A stretch of 64,000 nucleotides of DNA from Synanceia verrucosa (GCA_029721515.1 CM056552.1:10215001-10279000); one strand, 5' to 3'. Positions 26,383 to 38,920 are shown, numbered from the stretch's first letter. Numbers and translations are program-made. Notes: generated by a model not told the origin, from the sequence alone.

Positions 26383-29300
26383 ATGGCTGAACCTCGCTTC
26401 AACAATCCCTATTTTTGGCCCCCACCTCCTGCAATGCCTGGCCAGGTGAGTGACTCTGGTGTTCACATTTATTTATACACATATATAGCAGTAAAATCAT
26501 TGTATTGCACATTTTCACTTCATTCCAACAGTGTCTTTATTGATTATTTTAATAACAACAGACAGGACACCTAAACCAAAACAAAATGTTTTGATTGAGG
26601 ATTGTATTGAGTGATAAACGTCACGTCCTAATGTTAAATTAATCTATAAATAATGAAAATATGAGAGGATTACTCAGGTGATTTTTAACATATGGGCAGT
26701 CTGACCCCAGATATTGTGAAAGAGTGATTGATTATCCCTGATAGTATGTCATTTTTTTTTTTCTCAAGATACAAATTTACCCATACTCAACCTACACTTT
26801 TCCATATTAGAGCAATAACTCTTTTGTCCAATAACAGACCTACTTCTAAAAAGAAATGTATCTCAATCTCATGTTTTGAATAGCTGCATATAAATGTATT
26901 AAAAGCTTTAGGTCTAGAGGTGTTTGTATGGATGAAATGTCCACGATACACTCTCTCACTGTTTCCCATCATTTTTTGTTTTCACTACAAAAGATAGAGG
27001 AAAAGTGGATATATTTTTTTCTTTACACACCTATATCAGGTTTCATGCTATATTGAGCTTTTGTTGGGTTATATATGTTCACATGATTCATTTGTACTGC
27101 CGTAATTGAGAGTGTGTGTGTGAAGAATCAGACTAGCCGTTTCCCCGGTTTCCAGTCTTTGTGCTAAGCTAAGCTAACTGGCTGAACAAATAAGTTTGTA
27201 AAAAGAGCAAACTATTCCAGCGGTTCCCAAACTGAGGTTCAGGGCCCCGCAAGGAGTCATAATGTTAATCTAAGGAGTTGCCAGATGATTCAATGGATAC
27301 ATTAAATTTATTATGAGTTAATGGATATGTTAAATTGGTTGCACAACATATGTGAAAATATTCTGGCCTTTTAGAATCCATAAATCAGAAAAAGAAGGTA
27401 TCCATAAAATCTGTAAGTTGAGGCATTGCTTCATTTAAACAAAAAGGTTGGGGACCACTGGTTTAATGCAGTGTTTAGCCTTTGAGACTATTACAGTAAG
27501 GCTTTTTGGGTACAATGTCACGTATCAGCCTCTAGAGGGAACCATCGCCTCACAACGTGACACCGACTGAACTGATGGCTGTTCTCTTGTCACAAATGTT
27601 GTTTCCTGGCTGTCAGCTGGATAACCTAGTCTTGATCAATAAAATCAAGGAGCAGCTGATGGCAGAGAAGATCAGACCGCAACATCTGCCCGCTGCCTCA
27701 GCCCCTTCCCAACAGCCGTTACTGGCTCCACCCACGCAGGCAGATGGCAGCCAGCATGGGATGTCCAAAGCTCACCAGATGCAGGTTCTCCACGGACACA
27801 GCCCGTCTCAGCCCGACATCGCCCTGCACGCCCGCCCCGCCTCCAGCTCCGTCACAGGTACTTCTTACCTTTGACTGCTAATTGTTGGCATGAAGAGACT
27901 TGAGTTGATCAAGATGATAAAAGGTTGAAGTTTCAAGGCTTAAGGAAGGTTTTTTGTCATATAGACAAGTACAGACACAGATGCTGACAATGAAATTCTT
28001 GGATGTTAAGTTCTTTACGTCCATGTTTAGTCTGGTGTAAACTCTGAAAGTTAAATCCAAAACAATACTGAAGTCAGAAAGGACAAGAGTCAGTTTAAAC
28101 AGTGTATGTATTTTGTAAATGTGAAAATTCCTGCTCAATTTTACCAGGTCGTATTCTGGGGGATGTCAACTTGAATCTGGATGATAAGGCAGCTATAAAA
28201 GCCAGAGGATTATGGGAAGACTGGCATCTGCGCCAACTGATCGACCATCCCTCCAGGACGAACCACGTCTCAGGTAGCCATGGTTTGTAAGATTGTTGTC
28301 GACTCAGGTCTGCGGTCTGTGGGTTTCATACATCATGACCTCTGGAAATAATTTTAGGAAATCAGGTCTTGTCCATGCTGTACTGTGTAGGACACCATCT
28401 AATGTCCATTATTTCTCTGTCAGTTAGCTGTTTGTTTGTGTTTGCCTGACTGTTACCTTGACGCATAACTCTGAGTGCCATTGATGTATATGTACGTCAA
28501 AGTGGTTTTTCGGCAGCAGGCACAAGAGGGTGCTCTCACACAGCCTGTGGGTAATATTGGAGCTTCTGAGATTTGTAGTCAGGACATAAAGAGGTGGTAT
28601 ACACCACAGAGATCAAAGCAGGAAGTGGAGACAGTCACGATTAAAGAGCAAAGCAAACAGAATCTGGACAAAAAGTGGTGATTTTGGTGAAACTGGCCTC
28701 TACTCTACCTCTGATAAAACAAGAAGAAAACAAGGTAAAAACAAACATTTTTTTCATGATGAAATAGAGAGTCTCTTCTTTCATTTGAGCTATTCTGTGT
28801 TTTTAGACTCATGGTACAAAATATTCTGTGGGTCTTAAAAGATGACTCAAAATGGGCAAAAACACTGGTACAAGGCACTTTTGGTTGATTGGATGACAAC
28901 TTGATCTCACTTTTGCGCCATCAGGTGTGGCGCTGGCGTCCAGAACAGGCAACCTCAACACCTCAGAGGTCATCACCCCTACCACGCCCACCTCAAGCAG
29001 CCACAGCCGGGTGGGTGGAGCCCCCACACCTCACCTTATTTCAGGTTTAGCCAACAGCCATGGGATGGAACCTGGGAAAAACAACGGGGGCCTCGTGGGA
29101 CTCCTCGGCCCTCCTCCAAAGGAGGAACGTGGACGTAAGAGGATCAAAGCAGAGAATGGGTCATCTCTTTTGGTGGTGCCCTACCCAATCCTCGCTTCAG
29201 GCAACGACCAGTCCTGTGTCACCATCACTGCCAAACCGGGAAAAACCTACAGGTAAGAAGACATTTTGTAAAGAAAGATGCATGTATAACTGAGGTAATT

Positions 29301-32300
29301 AAGAGTCCAATAGATGCAGCAGGTTTCTCCCTTAAAAAACAGGAGGGAATATAACGATTAGCGAGACCAAAGCTTAAATCTACAATATAGAATAAATTAG
29401 AATACAGTTTGATTTGACCACCAGATCGGCTCACAAAACCTGAAAACAGCCCCAAAACGTATATAAAAGTAAAAATCACACTCTAAAACAAAGTGTAGAC
29501 TATTAAGAAAAAAAACTACTCTAGGAAAAACATGTTTGGTTTCCTAATGCACACAGTGTCTCCCAAAGGTCTCAAACTGAGGGGGACATACTGTGAGGAA
29601 TGAGAACAGTTTGTGGCTTTTTCTCCTGTCCTCACTGTAAACATGTCACTCGGCTTCAACTGGAGTTTCACAAAGTACTCTTCACTTGTTAAAAGCAGAA
29701 AATGCAAAAATCTATGCAAAAATACTCATAATATAATCAAAAATTCAAACAAGGAGTAGCTTCTAGTGGCACAGTTCGCAGTTGACTCTGCATTTGCTTT
29801 AGTTTTCCGGCCACAGCTTGACTGTTTGGGTTCACCACTTCCGTGTCACAACAGGCAGCTGCGTTACATTAAAAACTCTGCCACTGAACTCTGCTCAGCA
29901 CCAAACATGAACAACAGTTCACATAGAACAGCTAAAGAGCCCTCTGGAGTAGGTGGAGGCCAAAATTGGAGCTAAAGGACAGCAAATATTGAACTGAAAT
30001 ACACCTGCTGACCACAAACACGGTGCACTGATGTTACTCTGTATCTGCTGGATGTGTAAATAAAAAAACTGTTTCCGAACAAGTGAGATATATCACCGTA
30101 TTTTACGTGTGTTGTTAAAATCAATTCTTGCAGGTAAAAATGCATGCTGTGCAACAGAAAAATATTGAACACCTGTTTATGCAATGCTTTTGTGTTTTAT
30201 GCCTGTGTATTATGTGCATGTATATATTCAATTTAATCATGAGAAATACTCAAACCTCAAAATACATTATGATAATATGATAATATGAAAACAAAACACC
30301 CCCCCTTAGAGTTCATGGACTGGCCCACTGCAAGCTGCAGTGTGAAAAGTTGTTTCCCCATCTATCTTTAAAAACAGGATGTTACTAAATATTACTGTTT
30401 ATGTTTCATATCAAACACTATATACTCTCTTGTAACTTTCAACAGCAAATATGTAGTGGATACAAATATGTATGGATAATTTCTTTTTAGTATTTTAATA
30501 TATTGTGGTACACCATGGTAGGCATCACATGGCTGTGGTATTGCAGTGATGGGGTTATCGCCCAGCCCTAATAAATATCAAAAATTACTCACTATGCCAA
30601 ACAGCATCCATGTAATATTGTTATTATGCATTATGTTTTTCTTACCATTAACTATAGATGTAAAGTTTAACATAACCTTAAGTGCAAATACTTAAGTGAG
30701 GTACAAGTACCTTCAAAAATTAAAAATTACTAGGGGCCTAGTGTTTTAATGTTGTTACGCTCAACTGAGGCTCTGGAGGTGAACCGATGTGCAACCAGGA
30801 AGCAAACACAAACCACCTGAAACTCAGGCCTCACTTGTTTTTACTCAGACATGAGGAGAGTTCAACAGAATAACATAAATATATCCATAATGTCTGTACA
30901 TGCTGTCTCTCTTTTCATGACCTGTGTGCCTGTCTTCCTCAGTATGTGTCGTTGTATTCTTGATAGGTGTAAAATGTGTCCGCTGACCTTCTTCTCCAAG
31001 TCGGACATGCAGATCCACTCCAAAACGCATACAGAGGCGAAGGCTCACAAGTGTCCTCACTGCACAAAGTCCTTTGCGAACGCTTCATACCTGGCCCAGC
31101 ACCTGCGCATACACCTGGGCGTCAAACCTTACCGCTGCTCCTACTGCGAGAAATGTTTCCGCCAGCTCTCCCATCTGCAGCAGCACACCAGGTCTGACCT
31201 CATCACAACGTGTCCACAGCAGCTGTGTTTAGTCATTTGATTATTATTCATCAGAGCTATGATGAGCATAAGTGTGTTCTGTTGAGCAGCATCAATAACA
31301 TGCTGAATATTCTTCACTGGAGCAGCCTGTGAAATGTGCTTTTCCTCATGAACAACAAAATAGTGAGCAGTGCTGGAATGTCACTGTGGAAAGTGATCCA
31401 TACATAGTTTGTTCCTTATGTCACAGATTAAAATGAACTCATAAAAACAGTAATGCAGCAGGTGCGAAGGGTCAAAAAAATGAGTTTATTAGTACATAAT
31501 TCCTAATTTTGTTGTATTCACTGGAATACAATGACAATAAAGGTTTTTGATTTGATCGTTTTAATGTTAAACACAAAAAGCTGATTTCTGTAAAGACAAT
31601 ATTGAAACTGAGTGACCATGTTTTCTTTGACTGTATAAATTCAAATGTGTTTTGGGAAGACATGTTTGTTTTGTTACAGGCTAAAATATAATATAGTAGT
31701 CCATTTCATTTATCAATATTGTCTTTATTAATTTGCTGTCAGCATCTATTTGCACTTGTAAACATCATGTCAGGATCATAGCAGATAAATTGGGAGTATC
31801 AGTTATTCAAGATAAAAACTGAAGTGATATCAGAGTCACATGTCATGAAGGCTTTCTGTGTGGAGTTTGCATGTTCTCCCCGTGTCTGTGTGGGTTCTCT
31901 CCCACCATCCAAAAACATGCATGGGGATTAGGTTAATTGGCTAATTTAAATTGACCGTATGTGTGAATGTGAGTGTGAGTGGTTGTCTGTCTCTATGTGT
32001 CCTGTGATGAACTGGAGACTTGTCCAGGGTGTACCCTGCCTTTCACCCTAAGACAGCTGGGATAGGCTAGGATGAGATGCCATACAAACGATGCAGGGCA
32101 GAAAACCCAGTGTATCCTCACTTATGCCTCTAGATGCAAGATGCATTGTTTTTCACTGCAAGTGTTTGTAGCTTCCTGTCTAACCTGCTTGAAAAAAAAA
32201 AAACTTAAGTTGGCTAATATTTGCATAATTTTTCCTGTTTTCAGAATCCACACAGGCGATCGGCCGTACAAATGTGTCGCTCCAGGGTGTGAAAAAGCTT

Positions 32301-32785
32301 TTACTCAGCTATCTAATCTGCAGGTAAACATTAACTGCTGCCTTGAGGCATTACCCTTAAAAAAAGCTGCATGAAGGTAACTCACTTTCTGTATGTTTTT
32401 CTCCTGCTGAAGTCTCACCAGAGACAGCACAACAAAGACAAACCCTTCAAGTGTTCCAACTGTTACCGTGCCTATTCAGACTCTGCCTCGCTGCAGATCC
32501 ACCTGTCTGCTCACGCCATCAAAAACACCAAGGCCTACTGCTGCAGCATGTGCGGCAGGGCGTACACGTCGGTGAGTTTGAAATCCAAGTCAAGTTAAAT
32601 TTTAAATTGAATCTGAACTGATAGCAGCAGAGAGCAGTAAAAGTCTTTCTTTCTTTTGTTTTCAGGAGACATATCTTGTAAAACACATGTCTAAGCACAC
32701 AATGGTGGAACATGCGGTGTCCCATCACACCCCCCAGCACAGGACAGAGTCTCCCACCATCCCTATACGGATCTCCCTCATCTGA
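26383..32785 (+). CDS. znf362: ZNF362, six-C2H2 zinc-finger transcription factor
   Basis: Eight exons join in frame: 26382-26445 (first base non-coding in this model), 27617-27857, 28148-28273, 28925-29252, 30967-31191, 32245-32323, 32413-32571 and 32666-32785 (TGA), giving 446 residues from MAEPRFNNPYFWPPPP. The human protein has about 13 residues before this Met, so the true start may lie in an upstream exon I did not find. An N-terminal NLVLINKIKEQLMAEKI segment and a Pro/Ser/Thr-rich linker with basic RGRKRIKAEN precede six C2H2 fingers (about residues 254-430): CKMC, CPHC, CSYC, CVAPGC, CSNC and CSMC, with TGDRPYKC and NKDKPFKC linkers. This is the rotund/lin-29-like ZNF362/ZNF384 group of nuclear DNA-binding regulators. 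Exon 28148-28273 is absent from the human form I remember and may be optional. Confidence 0.93.
27218..27460. mobile_element. hAT-type non-autonomous element with CAG...CTG inverted ends
   Basis: Left end CAGCGGTTCCCAAACT and right end AGGTTGGGGACCACTG are inverted repeats of the CAGTGGTTCCCAACC type. The interior of about 240 bases has no coding frame. An 8-bp target duplication is not evident. It sits just upstream of znf362 exon 27617. Confidence 0.6.
28463..28880 (+). repeat. Dispersed repeat, copy A
   Basis: The 3' part (28749-28880) is shared with 42232-42369, including the identical 20-mer TACAAAATATTCTGTGGGTC. The start, with GATGTATATGTACGTCA, resembles text at 41663-41700. It lies in the znf362 intron just upstream of exon 28925. 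Confidence 0.65.
31848..32075 (+). repeat. LINE/SINE-type tail repeat, copy 2
   Basis: GCTTTCTGTGTGGAGTTTGC to AAGACAGCTGGGATAGGCTA matches copy 1 in inverse orientation. It lies in a znf362 intron between zinc-finger exons and lacks both ends. Confidence 0.8.
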
Positions 32786-33995
32786 GCTCCTCACTCTTTT
32801 CCTGCCCTCTCATCCTGTGACGCTCCTCTGAGGAACTTTGAACCCATAAACAGGTTTTTAATAATGTGCCAGATTGTACAAGTATCTTGTCAAGATGTGC
32901 TCCTTTAATGAGTACATCCTCCTTTCCTTTCTTGCTGACCAGATAGTATTATCGGGGACATCCAAAGATGACTTCTCAGCACTTTGAGGCCAGGAAATGA
33001 CAGGCCTAAAAATGTCTTTTTCTATGTGACTTTAACAGAAAAAAAGTATTGCTCCGGGCAGCTACAGTACATGGGATATCTTTTTAAACGTATTGTGTTA
33101 TAACAAGATTACGTTCGTTTTTTTTATATGGTCCATTAATTTCTTTACTCAAATAATTGCAAAAAAAATATATTTGCATCAGAAGTAGTCTTCCGTTAGC
33201 TGAGTGGCCTAGTGAACATAAAGGTGAATGCTTATATAATGTGTATTCATGTATATTGTGCCACTTTTTCTGTCAGTGTTGCAAAGTTTCACCATTCACG
33301 TGGCCATAACGCTCACACATAAAAACGTTGTTACAGTAGTTTTTAACCCTGTTGCTACCTTCGCCCTGACCAAGAGATTATTCTGTAATGTTATGAAATA
33401 TTTTGGCTCAAGGCAGTGCTTGAGTTTAATCAGGTCAAGTTTAAAAAGGGCTTTAGGTCCCCTAAAATATAAAAATAGTGTTTAACATTGTTTAACATAA
33501 AGAGAGAAAAAAAACACAAACTGAACTGAAAGTTAAGTTGATGCAGTGAATCTGAGAGCTTCTGCTTTCCATGAGTAAATTGAAAATGTGCTTTTGTAAC
33601 AATCAAAACCCCCTTAAAATGTCCTAATTTATGTGCATTTACTGTGCCAAATTCACCCCAATATTTATGTTTTTTTTTTTGAGTGGTCAAGACAGAAGTG
33701 TCACACCACCATACCCACGGATGTGTCACTTTTCTGTAAACGAGATTTGCCCATTTCGGTTTTCAGCTATAACGAGTTACTGAAGCATCACACTAAAAAC
33801 TTTAACATTAATAATACAATAAAAATGTTACCGTTTTATAAGCATACAAGCCTTAACTTTGTTACAACTCTCAAGTCCACGCTGTTGTTTTATCACGTTA
33901 CATTTTGCCTTTTTATTTCATAGCATGATATATATACTGTACATAAACTATATTAACTGTCAACCTGTTTTATAATAAATAACTCTAATTACATG
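32786..33995 (+). other. znf362: znf362 3' UTR with poly(A) signal
   Basis: No further splice site or coding sequence follows the TGA. AATAAA at 33974-33979 followed by a TGTTTGTTTTCC-type downstream element suggests cleavage near 33995, a 3' UTR of about 1.2 kb. Confidence 0.5.
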
Positions 33996-34390
33996 TAATG
34001 CTGAAAAGATTTTGTTTGTTTTCCTCTCCAGGAAATAATTACAGGAAAGTACCTCAAAACCAGATAAGCAGTATAACTAGATAAAGGATGCTCTTTCAGC
34101 ACGCCATCTTAATGCTGCCGAATAAAAAGCATCATCAAATCCCTTTTATGGTGCCACAAGTGTTGAGTTGCTCTCATAAAATAAAGTATGGCAGATGTGA
34201 TTCAAAGCTGTGGACGCCACTGACACAGACATGGAGAATGTTTCAGCTAAACAACGAGAGAGAACTAGAGAAAGAGGAAGGAAGTGTCTGAACTGCAATG
34301 CTGTAACACCAACTGCTGTAAACATGAGCCCCAGTATATGAGATTACATTGCACTACAAGAGATCCAGTTCAGGGACAGTTGAGGGTGTA

Positions 34391-34489
34391 ACATAGAGCC
34401 CCCATGAAATTATCTCTGGGAAAAATTGCACAACGCCCTTTGGGGAGTTGTGCATTTTTCCCAGAGATATTTTCATTCAGGTTCTATGT
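34391..34489. repeat. Long imperfect palindrome (about 43-bp arms, 12-base loop)
   Basis: The left arm 34391-34434 and right arm 34447-34489 are reverse complements with few mismatches; the core TATCTCTGGGAAAAA pairs with TTTTTCCCAGAGATA. RNA from either strand would fold into one long hairpin. It could be a hairpin-type mobile element or a small-RNA precursor. Confidence 0.75.
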
Positions 34490-35013
34490 GTTTGTAATCA
34501 AGTTGAAGCATTTGAAGGATTTTGCAGAGACGGAGCTAAACAAGAGTGAATATTGAACATAGGATACACTCTGTGAATATAACCAAGTACATTTACTCAG
34601 ATACTGTGCTTCACTACCATTCTGAGGAACTTAAAGTCTACTGTACCTGAGTATTTTCGCTATATGCTGCTTTAAACTTGGAACAGCCTCAGTTACTTTT
34701 CAGTCTTAACTAATGATCTTATAATGTGCAAATACATTGTTTAGGACTAAAGCAGTGGTTCCCAAACTTTTTGGTTTGTGTTTCCCCTTTAAAGTGTGGA
34801 GGCCTTCGGGGGATCGATAAGCAGAAATGGAATAAAAGATTGTTTTTTAGTGTCTAATCACCTCAAACTGAACTGTTGTGTTTTCATCAGCATAGACTAC
34901 CTACACATGAGTCCTCTTCATGTTGCACTGCCACGTTTCTACAGTAGCCCACAACAGACAAACAAAACTCAGCGTCTACAGAGCTTTTGCGGTCTAACAT
35001 CACTTGATACATA

Positions 35014-36111
35014 CACTCTAGTGCCAAAAGTATTCACTCACCTGCCTTGACTCGCATATGAACTTAAGTGACATCCCACTCCTTGTTGGACGAGAAGGCC
35101 TGGCTCTCAGTCTCTGCTCTAATTCATCCCAACGGTGTTCTGTCGGGTTGAGGTCAGGACTCTGTGCAGGCCAGTCAAGTTCATCCACACCAGACTCTGT
35201 CATCCATGTCTTTATGGACCTTGCTTTGTGCACTGGTGCACAGTCATGTTGGAAGAGGAAGGGGCCAGCTCCAGACTGTTCCCACAAAGTTGGGAGCATG
35301 GAATTGTCCAAAATGTCTTGGTATGCTGAAGCATTCAGAGTTCCTTGCACTGGAACTAAGGGGCCAAACCCAGCTCCTGAATAACAACCCCACACCATAA
35401 TCCCCCCTCCACCAAACTTTACACTTGGCACAATGCAGTCTAACAAGTATCGTTCTCCTGGCAACCGCCAAACCCAGACTCATCCATCAGATTGCCAGAT
35501 GTAGAAGCGTGATTCGTCACTCCAGAGAACGCGTCTCCACTGCTCTAGAGTCCAGTGATGGCGTGCTTTACACCACTGCATCTGACGCTTTGCATTGCAC
35601 TTGGTGATGTATGGCTTGGATGCAGCTGCTCGGCCATGGAAACCCATTCCATGAAGCTCTCTGCGCACTGTTCTTGAGCTAATCTGAAGGCCACATGAAG
35701 TTTGGAGGTCTGTAGTGATTGACTCTGCAGAAAGTTGTTGACCTCTTCACACTATGCACCTCAGCATCCGCTGACCCCGCTCCGTCAGTTTACGTGGCCT
35801 ACCACTTCGTGGCTGAGTTGCTGTCGTTCCCAAACACTTCCACGTTCTTATAATACAGCTGACAGTTGACTGTGGAATATTTAGGAGCGAGGAAATTTCA
35901 CGACTGGGTTTGTTGCACAGGTGGCATCCTATCACAGTTCCATGCTGGAATTCACTGAGCTCCTGAGAGCGACCCATTCTTTCACAAATGTTTGTAAAAG
36001 AAGTCTGCATGTCTAGGTGCTTGATTTTATACACCTGTGGCCATGGAAGTGATTGGAACACCTGATTCTGATCATTTGGATGGGTGAGCGAATACTTTTG
36101 GCAGTATAGTG
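35014..36111 (-). mobile_element. Tc1/mariner element with inverted repeats and TA target duplication
   Basis: The ends CACTCTAGTGCCAAAAGTAT (left) and the complement of the right end, CACTATACTGCCAAAAGTAT, match over about 29 bases with three differences. TA flanks both sides (35012-35013 and 36112-36113). The length of about 1.1 kb and the internal transposase fit a Tc1-type transposon, with the gene on the minus strand. Confidence 0.93.
35018..35977 (-). pseudogene. Tc1-type transposase, interrupted by two TGA codons
   Basis: From the ATG at 35977 (MGRSQELSEFQHG) to the TAG at 35018 the frame holds for 319 codons and is broken only at 35749-35747 and 35482-35480, both TGA. The paired helix-turn-helix region includes STVSCIIRTWK and SGRPRKLTERG. 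The catalytic DDE triad is readable: WSDESRF, FQHDCAPVHKA and PDLNPTEHRWDEL. It would cut and paste the element. Both stops fit CGA to TGA changes, typical of CpG decay. No frameshift was found. Confidence 0.9.
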
Positions 36112-36190
36112 TAGATATGCTTGAAAGGGAAGAGTGAGTGGAGGGAGGTTCGGTTGGTTGCAATCTGATGCCACTAAATCCTACAGACTG

Positions 36191-37670
36191 AGCCAGAAAG
36201 CCTTAAAGTTTTTCTCCAGAACAAGTACTTTTACTTCAAATTGAATTTAGCTGACTTGTAATGCAGCATTTTAAATATATTATTATTACTGTATTGGTGA
36301 TTTTGTCGAGAGAACCTGACTAAAGTAGACCACAAACAGAAATGTTGAATCTATTTTCTGTCATGTTAGGTTTGTGGCATCATAATCATGAACAACAAAG
36401 AACGATTTTCGTAAGATTCACATCCTGTTCCTAAACACAAGTAAAAATGAGCACAGAGCAAACAAAAAATTACAGGAATGTTTCACTGCTAATGGACTGT
36501 AAGACACAACAAACAGAGGCATAAAATTCTGTTTTCTAACTTCATCTGCTAGTTTGAATCTTATCTGATGATTTGATTTCTCTTTAATCTTTTTCTATTT
36601 TTTGATGTCACAGGTGATATATAAACTATAAGTTGTCATTATTCTCATGACGCTGCACGTTTTAGCTAACATCACTACAAAGCATTATGACATGTTTTTA
36701 TTGTCTGTCTTTAATGTGTGTTTTTTTTCCTTTCAAAAAGCTGTTTCCATTAGCTGCCATGTGATATGAGAGTCAATTAGCAGACGCTTGAAAGTCCAGC
36801 AGTGTGATCCAGAAGTGATGTTATTGTTCTGAGGCAACATAGTGCTTTCCCACAGAATATGCACTCTAAATGCATTACCATGGAACTCAATCAATGATTA
36901 ATAATACAAACTCATTGCTCGTTTTCTGCTCATTGATGGTCATGCAATCCAAAAATAAAATCGTCTGAGAGAATATAATATATAAATTCTTTAAAGTTCA
37001 GGCAAGCAAATTGCCAGGCACAGAAAAATAAAAGCAACTGATGGCACAAAAAATATTCAGATCCTCTTTACAGTGGGTAAAAGCACCAATTTAACAAAAG
37101 TATTATCAGCTAAATGTAAATGTACTTTATTTATACAGCCCTTTACAACAATCGTTCAACAAACCAAAGTGCTTTACAATAGAATAATAAATAGCAGCAA
37201 TTGAAAAAAAAAACAATAAGAACAATAAAAGCAATAAAATGAAATTAGATAAAATAGAAATAAAATTAAATAAAAAATAGACTAAAAGTGCCACCACACT
37301 GGGTATTAAAAGCTATCCTAAATAAGCCCCCCACCACCACCACCCACCCACGAACTGAATCCATGTGAGAAATTTAGTGAAGGAAAAATTGGTGAGACTG
37401 CAAACAACTCAAAAATATGTGCAACCTGACAACATGTCCTAACAAGTCAGCTCAGGAATCTGCAAACCTTCATGGTGCAACAGGAGAGACGGTTATGAAC
37501 TGCTACAGCCGTTCTCCCTATAGCCTATTAATGTGACCCTTGACTCAATGTTGATAAGATCACATGACAGAGCTATTAAAAAGCTTTCATCCTTGTTGTG
37601 CAGTGTCACACGCAAACCAAACACATCCACTGAGATCAAGTGGTGTCATGTGTAACAGTGAATAAGCTGT
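36191..37670. other. Intergenic repeat-rich stretch, no gene seen
   Basis: AT-rich DNA with no supported exon. A short fish repeat motif (TGTACTTTATTTATACAGCC then AAAGTGCTTTACAA, 37121-37180) and an A-rich run to 37280 suggest a retroposed SINE-like fragment. Confidence 0.45.
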
Positions 37671-37720
37671 TAGCTGCTACACCAGACTCCGTGGCAGCAG
37701 CTAAATGCTGTTTTTATCAA

Positions 37721-38920
37721 CACAGTCTGGTGTAGCAGTTAAAACACTGTTTTATCCACACAGTCTGGTGTAGCAGTTAAAACACTGTTTTATCCACACA
37801 GTCTGGTGTAGCAGTTAAAACACTGTTTTTATCCACACAGTCTGGTGTAGCAGTTAAAACACTGTTTTATCCACACAGTCTGGTGTAGCAGTTAAAACAC
37901 TGTTTTATCCACACAGTCTGGTGTAGCAGTTAAAACGCTGTTTTTATCCACACAGTCTGGTGTAGCAGTTAAATCACTGTTTTATCCACACAGTCTGGTG
38001 TAGCAGTTAAAACACTGTTTTTATCCACACAGTCTGGTGTAGCAGTTAAAACACTGTTTTTATCCACACAGTCTGGTGTAGCAGTTAAAACACTGTTTTA
38101 TCCACACAGTCTGGTGTAGCAGTTAAATCACTGTTTTATCCACACAGTCTGGTGTAGCAGTTAAAACACTGTTTTATCCACACAGTCTGGTGTAGCAGTT
38201 AAAACACTGTTTTATCCACACAGTCTGGTGTAGCAGTTAAAACACTGTTTTTATCCACACAGTCTGGTGTAGCAGTTAAATCACTGTTTTATCCACACAG
38301 TCTGGTGTAGCAGTTAAAACACTGTTTTATCCACACAGTCTGGTGTAGCAGTTAAAACACTGTTTTATCCACACAGTCTGGTGTAGCAGTTAAAACACTG
38401 TTTTATCCACACAGTTTTGTGTAGCAGTTAAAACACTGTTTTTATCAACACAGTCTGGTGTAGCAGTTAAAACACTGTTTTATCCACACAGTCTGGTGTA
38501 GCAGTTAGAACACTGTTTTTATCCACACAGTCTGGTGTAGCAGTTAAAACACTGTTTTTATCCACACAGTCTGGTGTAGCAGTTAAAACACTGTTTTTAT
38601 CAACACAGTCTGGTGTAGCAGTTAAAACACTGTTTTTATCAACACAGTCTTGTGTAGCAGTTAAAACACTGTTTTTATCAACACAGTCTTGTGTAGCAGT
38701 TAAAACACTGTTTTTATCAACACAGTCTGGTGTAGCAGTTAAAACACTGTTTTTATCAACACAGTCTGGTGTAGCAGTTAAAACACTGTTTTTATCCACA
38801 CAGTCTGGTGTAGCAGTTAGAACACTGTTTTTATCAACACAGTCTGGTGTAGCAGTTAAAACACTGTTTTTATCTAGCCACAGAGTCTAGTGTAGCAACT
38901 AAAACACTGTTTTTATCCAG
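37721..38920. repeat. Minisatellite, about 31 copies of a 38/39-bp unit
   Basis: The unit is CACAGTCTGGTGTAGCAGTT, then AAAACACTGTTTTATCCA or the same with one more T (39 bp). I counted about 31 units with few variants (TCAACA for TCCACA, AAATCAC for AAAACAC, CTTGTG for CTGGTG). Units at both ends are degenerate. No spacers occur, so it is not CRISPR. On the minus strand a run of 39-bp units keeps a spurious 13-residue repeat open. Confidence 0.95.

Larger units (their letters stand above)
34788..36190 (+). mobile_element. Short interspersed element split by a Tc1-like insertion
   Basis: The two halves, 34788-35013 and 36112-36190, flank the Tc1 element. TTGCACTGCCACGTTTCTAC and ACAGTAGCCCACAACAGACA on the left, and TTGGTTGCAATCTGATGCCA then CTAAATCCTACAGACTG on the right, are parts of one short teleost repeat as I recall it. 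A reverse copy is at 59409-59703. Confidence 0.6.

Noticed and set aside
38467..38799. Minus-strand 110-residue frame made of a 13-residue repeat
   Set aside because: It exists only because a run of minisatellite units happens to be 39 bp long; neighbouring 38-bp units break it. There are no splice or start signals.
37721..38920. Regular repeat array considered as CRISPR
   Set aside because: Units abut with no unique spacers, and the host is a vertebrate.
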